This document shows positions 19,999-27,407 of a stretch of DNA of 45,030 nt, piece after piece; position 1 is the stretch's first letter, and every line of letters starts with the position of its first letter. The position numbers and the translations under genes are program-made. The stretch comes from a virus, in the IMG/VR virus record IMGVR_UViG_3300012000_000035, positions 1 to 45,030 of that record. One strand, written 5' to 3'. Under the pieces are notes generated by a model. It saw nothing but the letters and a program-made list of their open reading frames with translations. It searched no databases and was not told the origin of the DNA.

Positions 19999-20671
19999 TT
20001 GTTTTACCATGAAGAGGGCAATCGGCATTCACCCATTTTTTATCATTGGGCATTTCTTGATTATCAAGAATGGGGCATGTGCAAAAATTAGCAACTGCCT
20101 CAGGGGAACCAGGAACCAAACCATTCCAAGCATTCCAAGATGTTCCATCATCCCTTGGATAATCTGGGTCAACATATTCTTCAACATATTGCTCTGGAAG
20201 AACCCTTGTAAGTTTTTCTTTCAACTCACTAACTTCTTTTTCTAATTTATCATAAACTCTGTGATCACGATCAATATAAAGTTGCAGTGTTTCACGAACA
20301 CGATTATCTTCGATTTCATTCCAAGCACTTTCTTTGCCATTCAAAAACTCACAGATTTGTTCGGTTTCTTTATGAGAAAGATAAGAATCTTGCTTATCTT
20401 GCAGTTCATACTCTTCCATCAACTTCTTCATCTGTGCCTCATCGTTACTATCGTTGAAAGCAAGACGGCAAGCACCATCCATAATGTTATATTCAGAAAA
20501 ATCCATAGCACGAAGAAATGACTTGAAGAGTTCAAAGTGCTGATGAACATTCAAATCACCTGCGGGTGCTTCAATTGTAATGGTTTGTCTATCAATGATT
20601 TCAGGAAAATACTTATTCGGAGTTGGTTCAGTGTCGTTGATGTAGGAAAGACGAACAGTTGCGTTATACAT
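19973..20671 (-). CDS. Protein with C-terminal Cys/His cluster (232 aa)
   Basis: A mostly helical acidic protein with a coiled-coil region near residues 125-155 (YDKLEKEVSELKEKLTR). The C-terminus has FCTCPILDN and ADCPLHGK, a CxC...CxxH pattern that probably binds zinc and that recurs in phage proteins. The start at MYNATVRLSYIND lies directly behind module 14. Function is not known. Confidence 0.65.
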   Translation of the reverse strand: MYNATVRLSYINDTEPTPNKYFPEIIDRQTITIEAPAGDLNVHQHFELFKSFLRAMDFSEYNIMDGACRLAFNDSNDEAQMKKLMEEYELQDKQDSYLSHKETEQICEFLNGKESAWNEIEDNRVRETLQLYIDRDHRVYDKLEKEVSELKEKLTRVLPEQYVEEYVDPDYPRDDGTSWNAWNGLVPGSPEAVANFCTCPILDNQEMPNDKKWVNADCPLHGKTNEKSHSQT

Positions 20672-20693
20672 TTGGATTTGTGTGTATGAGAGT

Positions 20694-20750
20694 ATTATAA
20701 TGGCATTTATGGGATTTTAGAGCATCCTTGTGCCACTTGTGAAACTGGAT
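20694..20750 (-). promoter_or_regulatory. Composite intergenic module 14 (partly coding)
   Basis: Here the upstream gene reads through the box region (encoding QVAQGCSKIP) and stops inside the would-be hairpin. The minus strand still has GTGGCACAAGGATGCTC and TATAAT at 20699-20694 with ACTCTCATACACACA. The hairpin is degraded, so this may act as a promoter only. Confidence 0.6.
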
Positions 20751-20925
20751 GAGCATCGTTCCAATGTCTTATCACACCAGCACAAATAAAGATATTCGTA
20801 ATCAAATAAGTCATAAAAATAATGGTTCTTATAAGTGCAATTTTATCGGATTCCCTATCACACTTAGAACCTTTTTCTCCAAGTGACTTTGCCCAGAATC
20901 TCCAAAGATTAGGTTTCTTTTTCAT
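20707..20925 (-). CDS. Small membrane protein (72 aa)
   Basis: A basic N-terminus (MKKKPNLWRFWAKSLG) precedes a hydrophobic segment near residues 30-50 (LIRTIIFMTYLITNIFICAGV). The last 15 residues are encoded within module 14 and so may be a secondary extension. It overlaps the upstream gene by 17 nt. Function unknown. Confidence 0.6.
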   Translation of the reverse strand: MKKKPNLWRFWAKSLGEKGSKCDRESDKIALIRTIIFMTYLITNIFICAGVIRHWNDAHPVSQVAQGCSKIP

Positions 20926-21100
20926 CTTTGCTTCTCTTGAAATACTCCTTATAATACTTTGATTTCATTTGTTCTATGTATTCCAGGTCTTCTGGTTCAT
21001 CCAAACAATCTAGAATATAAGAAACGCCCTCCAACTCAGAAAGAAGGCGGGCGATAGTAATTGAAGATTGTGGATTAGTAATATTCCACTTAGACTTCAT
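20909..21100 (-). CDS. Small helical protein (63 aa)
   Basis: Start chosen at MKSKWNITNPQSSITIARL (ATG 21100) with AAGAAG upstream; a GTG at 21124 would add eight residues. Helical and acidic, with LEGVSYILDCLDEPEDL in the middle and a charged tail. The GIY-YIG gene 3 ends just upstream; TTATAAT at about 21137 may act as a -10. Function unknown. Confidence 0.6.
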   Translation of the reverse strand: MKSKWNITNPQSSITIARLLSELEGVSYILDCLDEPEDLEYIEQMKSKYYKEYFKRSKDEKET

Positions 21101-21130
21101 AATCTTCTTGATAATATTAGACACTACTAA

Positions 21131-21874
21131 TTATAACATTTTTTTGTTCATTTGCCAAGTAATTATTCTTCCAATATTCCATCCTTCTCCAGGGCATTCC
21201 ATACAAAATTTAGTTTCTTTTCCATTATTCCACCATTTAACACCTTTTTTAGATTTACCTATATTTTCACAATGTTCTGGTGGGAGTGATTTTCCAGTCA
21301 TTTTTTGTTTTCTTTTTTCAATAACTTCGGCATTTTTTGATGGATTTTTTTCTCCTTTAAAATTTTCACTTCTTTTTTTTCGAGTTTCATCAGTTATTAT
21401 TCTTTTTTTAAGAGCATCACTAATTTTTTTTCGTGTTTCATTCGAACGAATTTTTCCAAGATTTTTACCTCTTAGTGCTACACTCATTTTTCTTCTTGTT
21501 TCTTCACTTATATTTTTTGATGCCTCACTAATTTTTCTTTTAGTTTCTTCTGAAAGAATTTTACCTTTATTTGCTTCGCTTATTTTTATTTTAGTTTTTT
21601 CACTTAAAATTTTTCCACTTGGACCATCTCCACCATTAGTTCTATTGTGAAGAATACCAGTGCCTAAATCTTTTCTACCAAACACAACAATCATATAGAT
21701 TTCGTGCTTGAATGCTTCTTCTTCTGTAAGATTTTGTTTGAGATAGATTATTCTACTTTTATCTTTTGGTGGATTGTGCCACTTATCTTTTTGATATAAT
21801 CTCTTACCTTTACCTTTACCTATGTAATAAGGTGTTCCATCTTCACGCAAGTAAGCGTAAGTGTAGTATTCCAT
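21131..21874 (-). CDS. GIY-YIG homing endonuclease 3 with NUMOD3 repeats
   Basis: A 247-aa protein starting MEYYTYAYLREDGTPYYIGK. The active-site elements are YTYAYLR, YYIGKGKGKR, KHE and NRTNGGDG. At least six NUMOD3-like units follow (SEETKRKISEAS, SEETRRKMSVAL, SNETRKKISDAL), several shortened, then a spacer with ENIGKSKKGVKWWNNG and CPGEGW as in copies 1 and 4. No NUMOD1 domain is present. The start is fixed by the leader stem. It is free-standing between small genes. Confidence 0.92.
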   Translation of the reverse strand: MEYYTYAYLREDGTPYYIGKGKGKRLYQKDKWHNPPKDKSRIIYLKQNLTEEEAFKHEIYMIVVFGRKDLGTGILHNRTNGGDGPSGKILSEKTKIKISEANKGKILSEETKRKISEASKNISEETRRKMSVALRGKNLGKIRSNETRKKISDALKKRIITDETRKKRSENFKGEKNPSKNAEVIEKRKQKMTGKSLPPEHCENIGKSKKGVKWWNNGKETKFCMECPGEGWNIGRIITWQMNKKML

Positions 21875-21876
21875 CT

Positions 21877-21968
21877 GCTTTAATCGTGGTTATATTTATT
21901 TATATAAGAAAAGAGGCATTTCTGCCTCCAATCTTTTGCTTAAACAACCACGATTAAGCACTATTATT
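21877..21968 (-). promoter_or_regulatory. Nested inverted-repeat leader of GIY-YIG 3
   Basis: The arms GCTTAATCGTGGTT (21959-21946) and AACCACGATTAAAGC (21891-21877) pair over 14 bp with one bulge. They enclose GAGGCA-GAAA-TGCCTC with TTTTC (21928-21909) and the late promoter TATAAATA (21904-21897). The 3' arm ends 2 nt before the ATG, so the start codon itself is in reach of the stem. Confidence 0.75.
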
Positions 21969-22037
21969 TATTCTTCTCCTCAAACTCTTTAATGAGTTCT
22001 AGACATAATGTGTATAGCAAACACAATAGTAATTATA

Positions 22038-22271
22038 TCACCTTTTCAGTTCATCTTCAAGTTCCTTAGCAATTCTCAATGCTCTACGCCACATCATCCA
22101 CTTTACAATCGGATTTCGTGGATTATGAAGCATCCACCACTTCGTTTTTTCATAATGAAATCTTCCCAATTTAGCAATCAGATCCACAAATGCAGCAGCA
22201 CTTGAATCTGTAACTACAAAGTACAGAAAAAATCCAAATATGGTGAGAATGAAAAAGTAGTATTGAGACAT
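22038..22271 (-). CDS. Small membrane-anchored protein (77 aa)
   Basis: An N-terminal hydrophobic segment (FFILTIFGFFLYFVVT) is followed by a basic soluble domain with many Trp and Met (EKTKWWMLHNPRNPIVKW). The C-terminus is a charged helix. Between its stop and the GIY-YIG leader an open stretch encodes LELIKEFEEKNK without a start codon, perhaps a gene remnant. Confidence 0.65.
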   Translation of the reverse strand: MSQYYFFILTIFGFFLYFVVTDSSAAAFVDLIAKLGRFHYEKTKWWMLHNPRNPIVKWMMWRRALRIAKELEDELKR

Positions 22272-22272
22272 A

Positions 22273-22533
22273 TCAATCCTTAAAGAATATTGAGACTGAT
22301 GGTGAACCAGGTTTTGGTTTTGGAAACTTCTTTGCTTTTTTTGGTTTCAGTTGTTTATTAATATAAGATTTGGCAATTGCAAGAGTTCCTACTACATGCA
22401 TCTGCTTTCCATTATGTATAATCATAAACTTTTGACCAAATGGAATCGCTGCCCACATTCCATCTTTGGTTACATAACCAGCAGGTTCTGATGGTTTTGG
22501 ATCTAACAATCCATAATTTTGAATGTCAATCAT
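22273..22533 (-). CDS. Small basic protein (86 aa)
   Basis: Begins MIDIQNYGLLDPKPSEPAGY and has a small beta domain (KFMIIHNGKQMHVVGTL, then AIAKSYINKQL). The C-terminus is Lys/Pro-rich (KPKKAKKFPKPKPGSPS), a likely disordered nucleic-acid or protein-binding tail. Its start overlaps the upstream stop. Function unknown. Confidence 0.65.
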   Translation of the reverse strand: MIDIQNYGLLDPKPSEPAGYVTKDGMWAAIPFGQKFMIIHNGKQMHVVGTLAIAKSYINKQLKPKKAKKFPKPKPGSPSVSIFFKD

Positions 22534-22667
22534 GCTGCATTTACACTGATAATTTTGGCAGTAGGATTACGTGCAAGAGCAATGATTTTTGCATCCTGGT
22601 AATCTCGCGCTTCTACTTGTTCATAAAATACTTTACCAGAAACATAGAGTTGAACTTTGCATTTCAT
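22530..22667 (-). CDS. Small hypothetical protein (45 aa)
   Basis: The frame ATG 22667 to TGA 22530 encodes MKCKVQLYVSGKVFYEQVEA, then a helix (DYQDAKIIALARNP) and a strand (AKIISVNAA). The strand-helix-strand plan matches the 50-aa gene at 6524-6676, which suggests relatedness. It lies 3 nt past the helicase stop. Confidence 0.65.
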   Translation of the reverse strand: MKCKVQLYVSGKVFYEQVEARDYQDAKIIALARNPTAKIISVNAA

Positions 22668-22670
22668 AAT

Positions 22671-23903
22671 TTACTTCTTGATGGTAGAGATTGCAGGTTC
22701 ACCTTGAACAAAAATAGTGTTCACGACTGCCTGCATTTTTTTGGCGGTTGCGATGCCAGTGTTACTATACACGGGAACATGAACAAATCCATAGGACTTG
22801 TGATAGTTTTCCAACTGTCCAGGCACCAGAGTTCCCTCTGAGAGGCGCCTAGCATCGTCTGTATGAAGTCGAATCACACGCCCGATGGTCTGCGCCATAG
22901 CAATGTAATCCATGTTCCTCATGAGCACGCAGGAGGTCAATCCAGGACAATTAATACCTTCGCTCAGAATCGAATAATGAAGAAGAATGAATTTCTTCTC
23001 AGAATCCTTACCCCACTTTGTCAGAGTATCAAAGAACACTTCACGACCAACCTTCTGATTATTGATGAATGCCCCATACTTTGCAGTAATCCACATGACA
23101 TCATAACCATGAGATTGTACCTCAGTCATAAAGTCAGTTTCTGCAAGCATTCGAATCAGAACCTTAGTATTTGGTGCTGCAACCAAGACCTTTTCCATAT
23201 GATCTTCGTTCAAAATTGTATCAAGAAGAGTCATACAATCACGTTCAGCAGCAAACTCCTTGTCACGCTCAATGTTCCTCGAATGCACTTGAACTTGAGG
23301 AGGAAGAATATATCCACCATCAACCAATTCAGGTGCAGAAACTTGACAAATCACCGATCCATACACATGAGAATCATTCATACCAGGTTTGGATGCAACA
23401 CTCGAATGCTTCGGAGTTGCAGTAAAGAAGTAAGAACGGTTTGCATGATCACTGAAATACTTTGTAGGATCAAAGAAATGGCGTTGAACAGAATTGTGTG
23501 CCTCATCAAAGTAAATCGTGTTCACAAGAATATCAGATCGTTGAATCTGAATCAGTGAATGATAAGTTGTAAAGATCAGTTTATGACCATCAACATGATA
23601 GTTCCATGCAAAGATTTTATTTGGATTGGTTGTGCTAAAGTGATGAGTTTCTCCAGAGTGTACATGCATCACAGAGGCATTGGTGATGTGCTCCAAGAAT
23701 TCTGCAGACAACTGCTCCGCAAGCATGATCCTCGGTGCCACCACAACAATCGTCTGAGGAACGCTATTGGAAAACTCTCTGATGGCATCAGCGATCATGG
23801 TCAGAGTCTTGCCACCTCCAGTGGTCATGAGCACTTGACCCTTAGAGTGCTGCTCCATGGCACTGTAAGCACGGTTCTGGTGGGGACGAAGAATCATTGG
23901 GTT
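22671..23903 (-). CDS. uvsW: SF2 DNA/RNA helicase, UvsW-like
   Basis: A 410-aa protein with the expected order of superfamily-2 motifs: a Q-like LRPHQ near residues 6-10, Walker A TTGGGKT at 28-34, DEAH at 134-137, TAT in FFTATP at 162-164, and QTIGRVIR (motif VI) at 339-346. T4 UvsW is about 500 residues and has an extra N-terminal domain, which this protein lacks, as in shorter helicases of cyanophages. UvsW unwinds branched DNA and R-loops and is used to shut down origin-dependent replication. I start it at MNPMILRPHQ (ATG 23903); an ATG 18 nt upstream lies in the transcript-start region. The name is by family; another SF2 helicase is possible. Confidence 0.85.
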   Translation of the reverse strand, partial: NPMILRPHQNRAYSAMEQHSKGQVLMTTGGGKTLTMIADAIREFSNSVPQTIVVVAPRIMLAEQLSAEFLEHITNASVMHVHSGETHHFSTTNPNKIFAWNYHVDGHKLIFTTYHSLIQIQRSDILVNTIYFDEAHNSVQRHFFDPTKYFSDHANRSYFFTATPKHSSVASKPGMNDSHVYGSVICQVSAPELVDGGYILPPQVQVHSRNIERDKEFAAERDCMTLLDTILNEDHMEKVLVAAPNTKVLIRMLAETDFMTEVQSHGYDVMWITAKYGAFINNQKVGREVFFDTLTKWGKDSEKKFILLHYSILSEGINCPGLTSCVLMRNMDYIAMAQTIGRVIRLHTDDARRLSEGTLVPGQLENYHKSYGFVHVPVYSNTGIATAKKMQAVVNTIFVQGEPAISTIKK

Positions 23904-23919
23904 CATTGTGTATGAAGTC

Positions 23920-23980
23920 ATTGTAGCATTAAAAAACCCCCTTGGGGTAGGGGGTAGTGTGACGGTTTTTCAATTGTCTT
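23920..23980 (-). promoter_or_regulatory. Composite intergenic module 15 (diverged)
   Basis: The minus strand has GACAATTGAAAAACCGTCACAC in the place of the usual box, a strong G/C terminator, and TACAATGACTTCATACACA in place of TATAATGACTTCATACACA. The downstream half is therefore a near copy of the common module, but the -10 has one change. Confidence 0.6.
23931..23955 (-). terminator. Strong rho-independent terminator
   Basis: ACCCCC and GGGGGT pair around an 8-nt loop and are followed by a run of six T residues on the minus strand. It would end the tail-fibre transcript and any RNA begun at the promoter at 24019-24048, upstream of the helicase. Confidence 0.88.
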
Positions 23981-24012
23981 TAAGTGGCTTAAAATCTCAT
24001 CTCAACGGGAAC
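23931..24012 (-). ncRNA. Candidate small RNA (about 80 nt)
   Basis: A TTGACA-18-TAGAAT promoter points at this stretch and the strong terminator closes it about 80 nt later. It contains no credible ORF. Before the terminator, TTTTAAGCCACTTAAAGACA offers a short stem (TTTAAG/CTTAAA). The span lies wholly between the stop of the tail fibre and the start of the helicase. It is a prediction from the signals only; leaky read-through would make it a leader of the helicase mRNA. Confidence 0.45.
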
Positions 24013-24018
24013 AAACCT

Positions 24019-24048
24019 ATTCTAGCAATATTATGGGTATGCTGTCAA
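24019..24048 (-). promoter_or_regulatory. Sigma70-type promoter (TTGACA / TAGAAT)
   Basis: TTGACA at 24048-24043 and TAGAAT at 24024-24019 are 18 bp apart, just after the stop codon of the tail-fibre gene. The match to consensus is 11 of 12. It is followed within about 90 nt by a terminator, not by an ORF. Confidence 0.65.
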
Positions 24049-24051
24049 GCC

Positions 24052-25845
24052 TTATGGTACTGTAGCAACACCACACCATCCACTTCCATTATAAACTTCT
24101 AATCTATGTAATGTGATATTATAAATTAATCCCCCTTCAATAGTAGTTAAATTGTCTCTTTGTGTTGTCGTTAATTTGGGAGGAAGCATAAATCGATAAA
24201 GATTTCCAGCAACACCTGCACCGGCATTTGCAAAATCAATATAACAATTTGGAGTAGTTGTTCCAATACCAACACCCTGAAAAACACCAAGACCTTGAGA
24301 AGAATCTACAAGTACAGGATTATTTCCCGATGATGCAATAATATTTGTACCAACTCCAATTCCCCCAAATGAATTAATTATAAATGAATTGCTACCAGTA
24401 TTAACTTGAAGAGGATATGTTAATGCAGTTGTTCCAATACCAACATTTCCAATAAAAGAAGCAGTTGATGTAGATTTAATTTGATAAAAAGTTGAAATGC
24501 CATTCGTAGAATAAACATTCCCCAAAACTGATCCTGTAAATGTTCCACTAATACTTACATTAGAAATGCCTCCATTGGCAATTAAAATTCCCCCAGCAGT
24601 AAGATTATTACCAACTTCTAAATTTCCACCAACATAAGAATTTCCAGTTACCGTAGAAGTTCCGACAACATGTAGATTATTTGTGGGAATCGTAATTCCA
24701 ATCCCAAGTTTTCCACCATAAGTCAAAGTCATTAATGGATTTGAATTATTTTTTCCATAAATCCAATTAAAGTTTCCCGTATTAATTCCAGAAGTTGTTC
24801 CCGAATTAACATAGGTATTGACATTTCCCACATCATAGTTTACAATATCTAAAGAATACTGAGTACTATAAGGATATTGTACATCCGCATTTCCAAATCT
24901 CAATCCACCAATATTCTCAGTTTTACTTAAACTTCTTCCAACTAAAATCAGAGATTCTGCGGTGGTACTTGTTAATTGAAGAGAAGTTCCAGTGGTTTTT
25001 AAAAGATGAAAATCACTTACTGGACTATCAGTATTAAATCCTATAGTGCCGTTTATTCTTAATCTAGAGGTAATCGTGGATATACCAGAAGTAGAAAATC
25101 CAGTATTGATACTTCTGATGCTTATATCTGAAGTTGGTGGTAAACTACTTGCAGTTGCAGCAATTCCACTTAAAGTTCCAAAAAATCCATTCGCTGCAGT
25201 AATAATTCCAGAAATATTAATATTTGCTGGCAATCTATCATTATTGATAACAGGTAACCTAGAATTACTTAATGTTCCAAAACCAATATTATCAGCATTT
25301 AATGAGGTGATTCCTATTCCAGAACCACTAAAACTATTTGCGGTAATAATTCCTGCGGCAACAATACCTCCTATCGAATCAATTCCCACACCATTTCCAG
25401 TATTTGGACTACTGCCAATTTGTAATGGATAGTGTGGCATAGTGGTTGCTATACCAACAAATCCTTGAGCATAAATGCTTGTAAATCCTAAACCAGAATT
25501 TACATCTACCCATTGTGAAGTTGGTAAATTGAGAAGTCTTCCACCATCGCCAAAATATGTAACAACGCCAGTGCTTGAAGTTGCTGTAATGATTCCCCCA
25601 GAAGTAATTGAAACTATGCCAATATTTGCCGTTTTTATTGTTGCAATACCAAGAACATTTAAATATGGTGAATCAATTTCTATTGCAGTTAAAAGACCAA
25701 CAACTTTTGCAGTTCCACGAACGTCAAGGACTTCTGTAGGTACAGAAGTTCCAATGCCCACCAATCCATTTGCATTAACAACTAAATTTTTGTCATCAAC
25801 CTGAACTCCATTTCTAAAATTAAATGACTTATTATAATTTGCCAT
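24052..25845 (-). CDS. Tail-fibre-like structural protein (597 aa)
   Basis: Starts MANYNKSFNFRNGVQVDDKN and consists of many short beta repeats such as GLVGIGTSVPTEVLDVRG, GNVGIGTTALTYPLQVN and GVGIGTTTPNCYID. The motif G-I-G-T-x-x-P at the start of each unit, with Gly/Ser/Thr/Ile dominance, is typical of triple-stranded beta-helical fibres in phage tails. The N-terminal ~30 residues are likely the attachment part. The C-terminal ~60 residues (LPPKLTTTQRDNLTTIEGG, then RLEVYNGSGWCGV) resemble the end domain of other fibre proteins. It belongs to the late tail-fibre block. Confidence 0.8.
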   Translation of the reverse strand: MANYNKSFNFRNGVQVDDKNLVVNANGLVGIGTSVPTEVLDVRGTAKVVGLLTAIEIDSPYLNVLGIATIKTANIGIVSITSGGIITATSSTGVVTYFGDGGRLLNLPTSQWVDVNSGLGFTSIYAQGFVGIATTMPHYPLQIGSSPNTGNGVGIDSIGGIVAAGIITANSFSGSGIGITSLNADNIGFGTLSNSRLPVINNDRLPANINISGIITAANGFFGTLSGIAATASSLPPTSDISIRSINTGFSTSGISTITSRLRINGTIGFNTDSPVSDFHLLKTTGTSLQLTSTTAESLILVGRSLSKTENIGGLRFGNADVQYPYSTQYSLDIVNYDVGNVNTYVNSGTTSGINTGNFNWIYGKNNSNPLMTLTYGGKLGIGITIPTNNLHVVGTSTVTGNSYVGGNLEVGNNLTAGGILIANGGISNVSISGTFTGSVLGNVYSTNGISTFYQIKSTSTASFIGNVGIGTTALTYPLQVNTGSNSFIINSFGGIGVGTNIIASSGNNPVLVDSSQGLGVFQGVGIGTTTPNCYIDFANAGAGVAGNLYRFMLPPKLTTTQRDNLTTIEGGLIYNITLHRLEVYNGSGWCGVATVP

Positions 25846-25868
25846 CTTTTAAATGTATTTTTAGTTAT

Positions 25869-26495
25869 TTATTGTTGGGGATTGGTATAATAAATTTTTG
25901 GAAGATAAGTATCAAGAGTAGATTGTATATTAAAAGTTTTACCCTGTGCAATTTTTAGATATTTGCCAAAATCAAGACTCGTAAAATTTTCTTCCTCAGA
26001 ACTTTTATAAGATATTGTATTTGGTTCAGATTCACATATGGGATTTGCAATGTAAATATCTTTATCTAAATCAACCACAGTTATTGTTTCTCCTGCCGTT
26101 ATCTTTATTTGTTCTCCATTTAGAACTATGGGAGTTTTTGAACATTCCCAACCTGTACCTTTATTTTTATCAATAGTGAATAAAGTATCTGAATGTACAG
26201 CAAAACACCAGTTTGTATTGTCTTCTAATGCTCTTATAAGTATTGATTTTTGTGGTCTTCTGTTAAATGAATCTCCAGCAAAAGCAGTAATTAGTGTATC
26301 ACTATCCATTTCTTGATAAGTAAAACTACCACTAGTTACAAAAGTGCATCCATAATCTTCAATTTGATTGTCATCTCCCAATGGAATATTTAATAAATCG
26401 CAGGTAATAAATATCTCCCCTTTATTCATATTCCAATAAGATAGAAATAATTTATTTTTACTATCTCTAAATTTTTTGAATTCTACTTGTTGCAT
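25869..26495 (-). CDS. Hypothetical protein in the tail-fibre block (208 aa)
   Basis: Begins MQQVEFKKFRDSKNKLFLSY. It is beta-rich and contains FNRRPQKSILIRALEDN and IKITAGETITVVDLDKDI, with Cys at WCFAV and WECSK. Its stop/start junctions are tight (TAATG with the upstream gene), so it is cotranscribed with the fibre genes. A role as chaperone, cap or minor fibre component is plausible from position only. Confidence 0.65.
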   Translation of the reverse strand: MQQVEFKKFRDSKNKLFLSYWNMNKGEIFITCDLLNIPLGDDNQIEDYGCTFVTSGSFTYQEMDSDTLITAFAGDSFNRRPQKSILIRALEDNTNWCFAVHSDTLFTIDKNKGTGWECSKTPIVLNGEQIKITAGETITVVDLDKDIYIANPICESEPNTISYKSSEEENFTSLDFGKYLKIAQGKTFNIQSTLDTYLPKIYYTNPQQ

Positions 26496-27403
26496 TATGC
26501 TAATCCTCCAAGCCTAGTTCCGGTTGTTATCCAAGTTACATAAACACCATTAACTATATAGTTTCCGGCAGCACCTCCAGTACCTCCAGCACCTCCGTTG
26601 CCTCCACCACCAGCGGAACCAGCAAATCCAAGATTTCCACCAGATCCGCCACTTCCAGATGATGCTCGGCCACTACCATATCCTGCTCCACCAACTCCAC
26701 CGGATAAAAATGATCCTGAGGAACCAGCATTTCCACCAGATCCACCAGATCCGGCAATGATTCCAGCACCACCACCTCCTCCGCCACCATTAGCAGTATC
26801 AGTTTGTAGATATTGAGTAAAGCAAGATGTCTGAATATAATAAGATGCATATCCATAACCACCAGCACCGCCACCGCCGCCACCACCCGCAATAGTTCCA
26901 TTGTTTGTTATGTATGTGGGAAGTCTTAATGTTAAAGCAGGTCCTCCTGCACCTCCAGCAGCACCATTAGTATCCCCACCCTTACCACCAGCACCAATAA
27001 TATAATTGCCAGATAATACATTTAAATAAATTGAAGAACCAGAAGGAAAAGTTCCAGTATCAAAAGCAGCAAATCCAGTAGAACTTGCACTGATGGTTCC
27101 ATTCACATCTATAATATATTTTACTGCCTGATTGTTGGAATAAACACTAGATGCGGTTTTCTTTCCACCCACAATAGTAGCATTGGTTTGAAAATCACTG
27201 CGGGCATTAAAATTTTGAGTTAATCCTATTGTTCTAGTTGCATTAAGAATTTTCCCATAAAAGTTTGAAAATTTTATGGAACCACTTGTAGGAATTCCCG
27301 AATCTAATCCATAATATTGAGACATTCTTATTGGATTACTGCCACCAAACTCTGTTTGTATTTGAGAAGAACTAATTGAATTTCCAGAAACTGGTAAAGT
27401 CAT
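26495..27403 (-). CDS. Glycine-rich tail-fibre adhesin, gp38-like (302 aa)
   Basis: The N-terminus MTLPVSGNSISSSQIQTEF with GGSNPIRMSQYYG is a motif common at the start of phage fibre or adhesin proteins. After a beta-rich middle, residues about 135-290 contain blocks of near-pure Gly with Ala and Ser (GAGGKGGDTNGAAGGAGG, GGGGGGGAGGYG), like the polyglycine type-II sandwich of T-even gp38 adhesins. The C-terminus has VTWITTGTRLG, similar to the ends of that family. Its likely role is receptor recognition at the fibre tip, with specificity set by loops between Gly motifs. The function is inferred from architecture. Confidence 0.75.
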   Translation of the reverse strand: MTLPVSGNSISSSQIQTEFGGSNPIRMSQYYGLDSGIPTSGSIKFSNFYGKILNATRTIGLTQNFNARSDFQTNATIVGGKKTASSVYSNNQAVKYIIDVNGTISASSTGFAAFDTGTFPSGSSIYLNVLSGNYIIGAGGKGGDTNGAAGGAGGPALTLRLPTYITNNGTIAGGGGGGGAGGYGYASYYIQTSCFTQYLQTDTANGGGGGGGAGIIAGSGGSGGNAGSSGSFLSGGVGGAGYGSGRASSGSGGSGGNLGFAGSAGGGGNGGAGGTGGAAGNYIVNGVYVTWITTGTRLGGLA

Positions 27404-27407
27404 CTAT

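Noticed and set aside
26598-26816. Plus-strand Pro-rich ORF (PPPPAEPANPRFPPDPP-like)
   Set aside because: It is the antisense shadow of the Gly-rich segment of the adhesin gene.
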